This document shows, piece after piece, positions 7,419 to 14,778 of a stretch of DNA of 64,000 nt (the first letter of the stretch is position 1; each line of letters opens with the position of its first letter). The notes below the pieces were generated by a model that was not told the origin of the DNA, made no database searches, and was given only the letters and a program-made list of their open reading frames with translations. The position numbers and the translations under genes were made by a program. Origin of the DNA: Leucobacter chromiireducens subsp. chromiireducens (GTDB lineage: Bacteria; Actinomycetota; Actinomycetes; Actinomycetales; Microbacteriaceae); the NCBI RefSeq assembly GCF_016758255.1, contig NZ_QYAD01000002.1:310001-374000 (forward strand), written 5' to 3'.

Positions 7419-9971
7419 ATGTACACCCGAAACCCACTCGTGCAGCGGATTGTTCGCCACGTGATCGACGGTACGTCCGTCTCCGTGGTGGGGCAGCACT
7501 GGAGCGGACGCACGGAGCTCCTGAAGCAGGTCAACACGGCGCTGCGCAGCATCGGGCTCGCGACACTGCAGCTGCGCGGGATCGAGCACGCGCGGCCGCT
7601 TGAAGCATTTCGCGCCGCGCTGCCACCGGTTCCGCAGCTGCGGCGCACAGAAGGTGATCCCACGCAGGAACTGCCTCGCATGCTCACAGAGCTCCTGAGC
7701 GAGGGGCCCGCCGCGATCCTGATTGATGACATCGATCAGCTCGACGACGCGTCCTGGGCGCTGCTCGAACAGCTCCACAAATCGCATGGCACGCCGATCG
7801 TTGCTGCGACCGAGTCGCGCGGCAACATCGATCCCGATGAGAAGCTACTCATCCGCAAGGCGTCCCCCGTGGTGAAGCTGACCATTGACGAGCTGCCACT
7901 TGACCTCGTGCACGACCTGCTCGAGGCGCGCCTCGAAGGACGCGTTGCATCCTCGCTCAGCGGTCGGGTCCACATGAAGTCGGGCGGGCTGCCGGGCTTC
8001 GTGCTCGCGATCGCCGATACCGCGAAGCGCCGCGGCAAGATCCACCGCAACGGCGAGGTCTGGCTCGATGGTATTGAGCTGTGGTCAGACGAGCTCGAGG
8101 GTGCCTTTGAATCCCTGATCTACCGCTACCCGGAGGACGTGCGAGAGGCGCTCGAGCTGCTCGTGATGGCCGGGCCGATTCCCATTACTCAGGCGGCGAC
8201 GCTGATTGGGCAGGATCGCCTCGAGGAACTCGAAGAGCGAGGTTTGGTGCGCCTGTTCCACGCCGGGTCGAGTCCGCGGGTCACCGTGAACCCGCCCGGC
8301 ATCAGCGACTACTTCCGGCACCGGCCCGAGACCGTGAAGAGTCTCCGACTGCGCGCAGAACTCGAGGATCGGCTCGGCCAGGAGGCGACATTCGGCCTGG
8401 CAGAGCCGCCTGCCCTGCCGCGGCAGTTCGCCGATGTGATCCCGCAGTCGGAGGTGCCGCTCCTCGCGCGCGCGTTCCGTGATCGCTACGAGAACGAACA
8501 GGTACAGAGCTGGGAGACGTGGCGCAGTGAGCCGACCCTTCGCGCGGGGATTCGCGCGCTGGAGCTGCGTCTCACCGGAGAATCCTCGGACGAGGAGATT
8601 CGTGCGATCATCGCCGATACCCCCGCGAACGACGGGAGCGTCGAAGAGCAGCTCTTCTTCCGCTACCTCCACTCGCGCTGGCTCGTCACGCAGGAAGCGC
8701 CGCTCGAAGAGATCGAAGCCGTTCTCCAGGCCCACGACGATCTGGGACACCCCGCTGCGATCGAGGCGCTCATTGCGGGGGTGCACGCTGAGCGGAAGGA
8801 GATCAGTGCGGAGTCGCTCTCGCGCATCGACGAGCTCGCAGCGCTCCCTGGCATCGACGGGCAGATCGCTGGGCTCATCCTCATCGCGATGCACGCGCTC
8901 GGGGGCAGCTCGGAGCGCGCACTCGCACAGTTTGATCGCCTCGACGAGTCGGGGTGGGTGGCACGCTTCGCTGCGCCCCTGCGTGGCCTTGCGCTTATTA
9001 CTTCGGGGCAGCCGCAGCGAGCTCTGGAGTGGGCTTCTGCGCAGCTGACCATCGCGCGCCAGCGCTTCGACCGCTCGGCGATGGTTGCCGACGCGTACAT
9101 CGCGGTGATGGCGCTCCTCACAATGAGTCGGTATGCCGATGCGACCGCCGCGGGCAGCATCGTGGCGAGCGGGCAGTTCCAGGCTGCGAACCTGCCGTTT
9201 GGGCCGGACCGTGCGCTGATGAATGCGCTCGCGCTCGCGGCTCGACGCAGCGGCCGAGCCGGGGCGGTCGGTTCGCTGATTGAGCGTGGCGCAAGCTACG
9301 GCGGCCGAAGTGATGCGCTTCCGATGGGAGCAGCGGGCTTCCCCGCAGCAATGCTCACCGAACTTGAGGGCACCCCCGAGCAGATCGGTGCGGCCTATCG
9401 TGCGCTCGCTGACGAGCTGCGGGATCGCGGCTACGCGTTCTCCGCGGCGGGCTCGAACATCCTTGCGCTGCTCGTCGACTTCGATCCGCAGGCCGCCGCT
9501 GAAAAGCGGGATCGCGTGGCAGATATGGGGAGCGAAGTGTTCCTCGCCTATCTCGACGCCCGTCTTGCCCACCATGCGCAGGATCCGGTAGCTCTCGTGC
9601 ACGCAGCGCGGCGGCTGCAGGCCGAACACGCGAATGACTCCGCGCTGAAGTACTTCACCGCGGCCGCGCGCATGTTCCGTGAGGTGGACAAGGAGATCGA
9701 GGCATCCGAGGTGCGCGAAGAGATCGCAGCTCTGATGGCATCGGCCGATCCCGCGACGGCGACTGCGGTGTCAGACCTTGAAACGAGCCTTGGCTTCACA
9801 CAGCGCGAACGAGAGATTATTGATCTCGTGGCGGAGGGCCTCAACAACCCCGAGATCGCGCGCTCGCTCAGTCTGTCCGTCCGAACTGTGGAGACGCACC
9901 TGCGCAACATCCGCCGGAAGTCGGGTGCGCTTGAACGCGACGAGATTGGCGAGTTCTCCGGGAATCGGTAG
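7419..9971 (+). CDS. large LuxR-family regulator with degenerate P-loop
   Basis: Transcription factor of 850 residues with an N-terminal ATPase-like domain, a helical middle and a C-terminal LuxR/GerE helix-turn-helix (TQREREIIDLVAEGLNNPEIA... ~residues 788-840), the LAL-like layout. Seen: the P-loop at 25-32 reads GQHWSGRT, with Arg in place of the usual Lys, and the Walker B region reads AAILIDDIDQLDD. ATG 7419 follows GGGGGAGAG; the frame is open further upstream into the previous gene but that part is not protein-like. It sits between the SipW operon and the RCC1 gene and is the obvious candidate regulator of both. A paralogue with the same P-loop change lies at 14779-17304. Confidence 0.85.
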   Translation: MYTRNPLVQRIVRHVIDGTSVSVVGQHWSGRTELLKQVNTALRSIGLATLQLRGIEHARPLEAFRAALPPVPQLRRTEGDPTQELPRMLTELLSEGPAAILIDDIDQLDDASWALLEQLHKSHGTPIVAATESRGNIDPDEKLLIRKASPVVKLTIDELPLDLVHDLLEARLEGRVASSLSGRVHMKSGGLPGFVLAIADTAKRRGKIHRNGEVWLDGIELWSDELEGAFESLIYRYPEDVREALELLVMAGPIPITQAATLIGQDRLEELEERGLVRLFHAGSSPRVTVNPPGISDYFRHRPETVKSLRLRAELEDRLGQEATFGLAEPPALPRQFADVIPQSEVPLLARAFRDRYENEQVQSWETWRSEPTLRAGIRALELRLTGESSDEEIRAIIADTPANDGSVEEQLFFRYLHSRWLVTQEAPLEEIEAVLQAHDDLGHPAAIEALIAGVHAERKEISAESLSRIDELAALPGIDGQIAGLILIAMHALGGSSERALAQFDRLDESGWVARFAAPLRGLALITSGQPQRALEWASAQLTIARQRFDRSAMVADAYIAVMALLTMSRYADATAAGSIVASGQFQAANLPFGPDRALMNALALAARRSGRAGAVGSLIERGASYGGRSDALPMGAAGFPAAMLTELEGTPEQIGAAYRALADELRDRGYAFSAAGSNILALLVDFDPQAAAEKRDRVADMGSEVFLAYLDARLAHHAQDPVALVHAARRLQAEHANDSALKYFTAAARMFREVDKEIEASEVREEIAALMASADPATATAVSDLETSLGFTQREREIIDLVAEGLNNPEIARSLSLSVRTVETHLRNIRRKSGALERDEIGEFSGNR

Positions 9972-9976
9972 CGCGT

Positions 9977-10014
9977 GCGGTCGCTGCGTACTCGTACGAG
10001 TGCGCAGCGACCGC
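9977..10014. repeat. 38-bp near-perfect palindrome after the LuxR gene
   Basis: Arms GCGGTCGCTGCG and CGCAGCGACCGC enclose the perfect 12-bp palindrome ACTCGTACGAGT. It begins 5 bp after the LuxR stop. A terminator for the LuxR gene is the simplest reading, but the inner palindrome could also bind a dimeric regulator of the next gene. Confidence 0.65.
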
Positions 10015-10035
10015 GTAGCTTCGCCGCACCCACCC

Positions 10036-10050
10036 CGTAGAACGCGCGTA
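10036..10050. promoter_or_regulatory. candidate operator upstream of the RCC1 gene
   Basis: CGTAGAACGCGCGTA matches the site at 5244-5258 in 14 of 15 positions. It lies 60 bp before the RCC1 start and is followed by two CTACGCG copies (10056-10062 and 10066-10072); GCGCGTAG/CTACGCGC forms an 8-bp inverted repeat with a 4-nt loop here. Confidence 0.4.
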
Positions 10051-10109
10051 GCCGCCTACGCGCACCTACGCGGGAGGCTTGACTGGGAGTATCTGAAAGG
10101 GGCTCCCTC

Positions 10110-12548
10110 ATGTCACAGGACGCACGACACCGTTTGCCACGAGCGACCATGCTTGGCGCCGCCCGCCGAGTGAGCGCGCGCGCGACCCTCGCACTGATGG
10201 TTGTTGCTGCAGTGCTCCTCTCGCTCCTGGGAGTGTCGTCAACCGTGGTGGGGGCCGTGACCACCGACGCGTCCCGGGTAGACGGGAACCGCTTCGCGGC
10301 TGCAGTGCGAGTGGACATCGGGATCGTGGATCTCGCGGTGACGCCGAGCTCGGGGGAGCTCTTCGGGCCAGGGCCTGATACGGGAGAGGTGACGTTCGGG
10401 CTGCGCCCTGCGCCCGCAGCGCCCGTTGAGCTTCTCGCCGGCGAAGAGATTGCCGCAGTGGTGACACTTCCCGCCGGTGCGACGCCGGGGGAGCTCCCTG
10501 CACTGGACACCGGCAATGGCTACCGACGGAGCTGGACTTCGCAGGAGAACGGCGGCATCTGGACGGTGCGGAGCGTGCTCAGTGCGACAGCGGACGGCCT
10601 TATCGACCTGCCTGGTTTCTCGTTTCCAGTGCACACCGACTTCACCACGGTGACGCAGAACTCGGCCCGCACCGCCACTGCGAGTGTTGAGCTGCCTGAG
10701 CGACTCACGAGCGACATGCCGGAGGGAAGCGTAGTGATTCCCGCAGCTTGGGGCGTCAAGACCGGGGTGTACGGGCTCGGCGGTACCCTTGCGTCGACCT
10801 CCAGTGCGACGATCCGCTTCCAGACCCAGCCGAGCTCAGCCGCTGAAACTCTGTACCTTCAGGCAGGTGAGATTCTGCGCACCACCGTGGTACTCCCCGC
10901 TGGGGTGACTCCCGGGACGCTTCCTGCGCCAAGCAGTTCGGGCGGGATCGACACGGTGTGGAGGAGCGAGCGCATTGGCGCCGACTGGGCCGTCACGCAC
11001 ACTCGTACGGCAACTGCCGCCGTCGAGGCCGTACCGAATGCTGCCGTGACGTTCCCGGTACGACTCACGAGTGCGGTTGCCGCCTCAGGGTTTGAGATTT
11101 CAGCGTCTGCATATCTTCCCCCACGATTCACGAGCGCGCAGGCGAGCGCGATAGGCGAGGTCAGCGGGCTGGTCAGCGCGCCGAAACTCGGCCGCATTTC
11201 AGCCGGTGGCGGACAGTCGATGGCACTCGCTCAGAGCGGGTCGGCGTACGGCTCTGGGTACAACGTAGACGGACGTGTGGGGAATGGAACGAGAAACAAC
11301 GTATTGACTCCGGCGCCGCTCGGCTACCAAGATTTTGTTCAGCTTTCCGCCGGAGGCTCCCATACCTTGGGCCTTGGGAGCGATCTGAGAGTCTATGGCT
11401 GGGGGAGCGCCCAGTACGCTCTGACGGGCGGCACGAATGCACTGAAACCAGTCCAGGTGAGCTCCGACGGAATGGGACCTTTTACCCAGGTGTCCGCGGG
11501 GTACGACCACTCGCTCGCGCTCGGCTCGAATGGCCGCGCGTATGGCTGGGGCCGGAACCAGGCCGGTGCGCTCGGCGCTCTGTCGTCGCCCACATGGCCA
11601 ACCGCGCTGGAGAACCCGTCGGGTGTGCAGTTCGTTCAGCTCGAGGCGGGTGTCGCGACCACGCTGGGGCTTGCCTCAGACGGCAGCGTGTGGGGAATGG
11701 GAGACAATCGGGCTGGGCAGCTCGGTTTGGGAACTGGCATGACGCAGACGACCAAGTTCACGCGAATCCCCATGCCTGATGATGTCCAGATTGTGCAGCT
11801 CGCTTCGAATAGCTCAACGACTCTTTCGCATACGATCGCGCTCACCTCTACGGGGGATCTGATCGCCTGGGGTGCGAACAGCGGCGGCCAGGCGGGGACC
11901 GCGCTCGACGGCTCGCGTCCGCAAGCCTACTCCGAGCCGACGCGCATCCAAGCCCCCGCAGGGGTCCGCTTCACACGGGTGGCAGCGGGCAACGCAGTGT
12001 CACTCGCGCTGGGTACAGACGGAAAGGTGTACTCCTGGGGGTCCGCGACGCAGGGTGTTCCGAGCGGCGGCGCGTCCGCGATCCCGCGCCAGGTGGCCCT
12101 CCCACATGTGAGCGGAGGTTTCACCGATGTTGCCGCGGGAGATATGCATGCGTTCGCGCTCGGTGCGAACAACCAGCTCTATGGCTGGGGCGCGGGCACG
12201 GCGGGACGTTTGGGTAACAACAACACCGCCTACCAGACGACCCCCGTCCTCATTCCGCAGTCCCTTACCCGCGCCGAAGCCGTCACCGACGATGCCCCTG
12301 CGCTCAGTGAGATCGATGAGATCTCGGACGCGCCGGAGGACGTGGAGGTGCCGGCCGAGCCTGCAGACACGGAAGACCCGAACGCTTCAGAGGAGGATGG
12401 GACGGAGGCGGACTCCGACAGTGCGGAGAACCCCAGCGACGCGGGAGCCACAAATCCTGCTGCGGGTGACGAACGAGGAAGTCGCGAGGAGGAGCTCGGC
12501 GAGGCCCGCCCCTCGCTCGGATCAAGTGATGCCTCAGGCACGGGGTAA
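10110..12548 (+). CDS. secreted RCC1-repeat beta-propeller protein, likely SipW substrate
   Basis: Surface protein of 812 residues. Seen: a long basic N-terminus, hydrophobic core (ALMVVAAVLLSLLGV, ~30-45), and a mature start containing DGNRFAAAVRVD, which matches the GNxFxA pattern of SipW-type substrates. Two related beta domains (~65-200 and ~205-350, both with the motif LPAGxTPGxLPA) precede seven RCC1 blades between ~365 and 735 (e.g. AYGWGRNQAGALG, VWGMGDNRAGQLG, LYGWGAGTAGRLG), a complete propeller. The C-terminus is acidic and Glu/Asp/Ser-rich and has no LPxTG motif or membrane segment, so it is either released or held non-covalently. The function is unknown; RCC1 propellers usually mediate protein binding. 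Confidence 0.8.
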   Translation: MSQDARHRLPRATMLGAARRVSARATLALMVVAAVLLSLLGVSSTVVGAVTTDASRVDGNRFAAAVRVDIGIVDLAVTPSSGELFGPGPDTGEVTFGLRPAPAAPVELLAGEEIAAVVTLPAGATPGELPALDTGNGYRRSWTSQENGGIWTVRSVLSATADGLIDLPGFSFPVHTDFTTVTQNSARTATASVELPERLTSDMPEGSVVIPAAWGVKTGVYGLGGTLASTSSATIRFQTQPSSAAETLYLQAGEILRTTVVLPAGVTPGTLPAPSSSGGIDTVWRSERIGADWAVTHTRTATAAVEAVPNAAVTFPVRLTSAVAASGFEISASAYLPPRFTSAQASAIGEVSGLVSAPKLGRISAGGGQSMALAQSGSAYGSGYNVDGRVGNGTRNNVLTPAPLGYQDFVQLSAGGSHTLGLGSDLRVYGWGSAQYALTGGTNALKPVQVSSDGMGPFTQVSAGYDHSLALGSNGRAYGWGRNQAGALGALSSPTWPTALENPSGVQFVQLEAGVATTLGLASDGSVWGMGDNRAGQLGLGTGMTQTTKFTRIPMPDDVQIVQLASNSSTTLSHTIALTSTGDLIAWGANSGGQAGTALDGSRPQAYSEPTRIQAPAGVRFTRVAAGNAVSLALGTDGKVYSWGSATQGVPSGGASAIPRQVALPHVSGGFTDVAAGDMHAFALGANNQLYGWGAGTAGRLGNNNTAYQTTPVLIPQSLTRAEAVTDDAPALSEIDEISDAPEDVEVPAEPADTEDPNASEEDGTEADSDSAENPSDAGATNPAAGDERGSREEELGEARPSLGSSDASGTG

Positions 12549-12597
12549 TTGGGGCGCTTGAACGGGGAAGCTGCGCACTCGTGTGCCACGCCCCACT

Positions 12598-12620
12598 TTC
12601 ACCCTCTTCTTGAGGGTGAA
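12598..12620 (+). terminator. stem-loop terminator after the RCC1 gene
   Basis: Perfect 9-bp stem TTCACCCTC/GAGGGTGAA with loop TTCTT, about 50 bp after the RCC1 stop. The 12549-12728 interval otherwise shows only an open frame that does not look coded. Confidence 0.6.
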
Positions 12621-12728
12621 CTGACTTTCCAGAGTGGGATCAGGGCTTCCTCACGGTGTCCTGTTTTGCCGCGTGTTTCCGCGGTTTTCTGGGCTCTGAA
12701 TGTCAGTGGTCACTGCTTGAATGAGCAC

Positions 12729-14720
12729 ATGACCACCACCCGAGGCTCTCCCCCTGCTGGCTCGCCGCTCGCGCCGCGCCGGGCTTCCCGGGTGCGCTTC
12801 CAGAAGACCTCCGCGGCTCACACTTCTGCTCCACCCCAGCCGCCGGAGTTCGACCCCACCGAGCTCATCACCAAAGCATTCGCGTCCGCAACCCCCGGTG
12901 TCATCCCACCCGTGTTCTCTGTGCGGGTGGTCGATGACGTGGTCGGCATGCTGGAACAGTTCGATCGTTTCCAAGGCATTCTCGCCGCCGCACGCCTGAA
13001 TGTTCTTTCCTTCGCGATGGAGACCGCGGTGCACCGCGCCCCTTCCGGGAGTGGCGACATCCCGTATCGTTCCCTGCGTGCCGAGATCGCGACCGCCCTT
13101 CATCAGAGCGAACATGTTGTGGAACGCGATCTGAACCTTGCGAGCGCACTCACGATGCGTTTCCCCGCAACCCTGCCGCGCATGCTCACCGGAAAGGTTT
13201 CTCCCGAGCATGTGCGGGCACTTGTGGAATCCTCGGACGCGTTGGGCCTTGGGCAGGATCCAGATTCGGTGCGTATGCGGGGCAGGTACGAGGCGGAAGT
13301 GTTGCGGCGTGCTGAGTCCCAGACTCCGCAGCGTTTGCGGCCGATCGCGCGGAAGCTTGCCCGTGAACTCGCGAGATCCCTTCCGAAGCCGGCCCCGTTC
13401 CCGGGCGTTGACCCCACGAGCGATGACCCATCTAGTACTGACCCGGCCAGCACCGACCCAACGAGCACCGATCCCGACGGCGCTGCCCCGAACAACCTCG
13501 ACCCGGAAGCTAGCACTGCTGCTAGCGGCGTCCCCGTTCCAGCGCCGGAGTGTGAGCGAAAAGTGTGGGTGCGTGATCACGAGAACGGGATGGCGGAGCT
13601 GGTCGCGTTCATGCCGTCACCTGTGGCGTATGCGATTCATGATCGCTTGACGCGGCTCGCGAAGTCCGCGGAAGTCACCGAGCACCAACTCACACGCACC
13701 CTCACTGGTCGCGATGGTGTTTCCGCGGGTGCAGGCACCGGCACCGGCACAGGCGCCGTCACGGGTGAAGCGTCACGCGCGCACACCACCGGCAGAACCC
13801 AGCGAGTCAGCACGAAGAGCATCGCAGAACGCCGGCGCCTCCTCCGGGAACTCCGTCCGGGTATGAAGGGTGGGCGTCCCGGGGTGCGAGAGATCCGGGC
13901 AGGGCTTCCCAAGCGCAGTCGTGCCCAGACTCGCACGGATGTGCTCCGGGACTTGCTCCTTGCGGGTGATCCGATGCGGCTGGTTGCGGGGTCTCCGGAG
14001 GAGGCGGTGCGGGCGCACATCCAGGTCGTGGTGACCACCACAACACCCCCGGCAGGTACCGGCAGTGACCCCACTGCTTCCTCGCCGCCGGAGTTCACGG
14101 ACGCCGAACTCATCGGATCCGGACCCATCGACCCCGAACAGATCCGCGGCTACGCAGGCCACGCCGACTTCTGGGAGAACGTCACCGTGTCCGGTGAGAC
14201 CGGGGATGTCCTGAGTGTGAACCGGTATCGCCCCAGCGCACAGATGCGCCGCTTCCTCGGGGCCCGCGACCTGCACTGCAGATTCCCCGGCTGCCGTGTC
14301 CCGGTGAACCGCTGCGATATTGACCACACGATCCCCGCAGCAGATGGCGGCACGACATCTACAAACAACCTTGCACATCTCTGCCGAGGCCACCACACGA
14401 TGAAGCACAACTCTGACTGGGACCACCGTTTGTTGTCGGACGGGACGATGCGCTGGCGGTCCCCGACCGGACGCGTGTACGACGATGAGCCGCCGAGCCG
14501 GGTGAGGTTCCTGAAACACGACAACACGGGCACACCACCACCGAGGCCATCAGAGCAGAGCTCATCAGTGGCGGGCTCATCATTGCCGAAGGCTGCAGCA
14601 TCGATACCACTGCCGCCCGCAGCACCGGCATCAAAACCGACACCACCGGTCCGCACAGCCCGGCCCCTCGTGCCACCGGGGCTAATTGCCGACGATGATC
14701 CCACCGGCCACCCATTCTGA
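12729..14720 (+). CDS. DUF222 / HNH endonuclease domain protein (13E12 type)
   Basis: Protein of 663 residues. Seen: an N-terminal DUF222 region (~35-220, VVDDVVGMLEQFDRFQGILAAARL, LTGKVSPEHVRALVES), a low-complexity linker of repeated D-P-x-S-T units (~220-255), a Gly/Thr-rich linker (~335), and near the C-terminus an HNH nuclease fold (LHCRFPGC...DIDHTIPAADGGTTSTNNLAHLCRGHH). The family is multicopy in actinobacteria and is thought to be mobile or selfish; no inverted repeats or transposase are visible beside it. ATG 12729 is chosen because the protein-like sequence starts there, though the ribosome site is weak. It separates the two LuxR/surface-protein pairs. Confidence 0.85.
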   Translation: MTTTRGSPPAGSPLAPRRASRVRFQKTSAAHTSAPPQPPEFDPTELITKAFASATPGVIPPVFSVRVVDDVVGMLEQFDRFQGILAAARLNVLSFAMETAVHRAPSGSGDIPYRSLRAEIATALHQSEHVVERDLNLASALTMRFPATLPRMLTGKVSPEHVRALVESSDALGLGQDPDSVRMRGRYEAEVLRRAESQTPQRLRPIARKLARELARSLPKPAPFPGVDPTSDDPSSTDPASTDPTSTDPDGAAPNNLDPEASTAASGVPVPAPECERKVWVRDHENGMAELVAFMPSPVAYAIHDRLTRLAKSAEVTEHQLTRTLTGRDGVSAGAGTGTGTGAVTGEASRAHTTGRTQRVSTKSIAERRRLLRELRPGMKGGRPGVREIRAGLPKRSRAQTRTDVLRDLLLAGDPMRLVAGSPEEAVRAHIQVVVTTTTPPAGTGSDPTASSPPEFTDAELIGSGPIDPEQIRGYAGHADFWENVTVSGETGDVLSVNRYRPSAQMRRFLGARDLHCRFPGCRVPVNRCDIDHTIPAADGGTTSTNNLAHLCRGHHTMKHNSDWDHRLLSDGTMRWRSPTGRVYDDEPPSRVRFLKHDNTGTPPPRPSEQSSSVAGSSLPKAAASIPLPPAAPASKPTPPVRTARPLVPPGLIADDDPTGHPF

Positions 14721-14778
14721 GGAAGACCGCTACGAAGGGTCCTCCGACAGCTCACGAAGGTACTGCATCATGACGGGA

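Noticed and set aside
8085-9629. 514-codon minus frame inside the LuxR gene
   Set aside because: Shadow of the LuxR frame, no motifs.
12729-14720. Complete transposable element around the DUF222/HNH gene
   Set aside because: No transposase, terminal inverted repeats or target duplication could be seen beside it.
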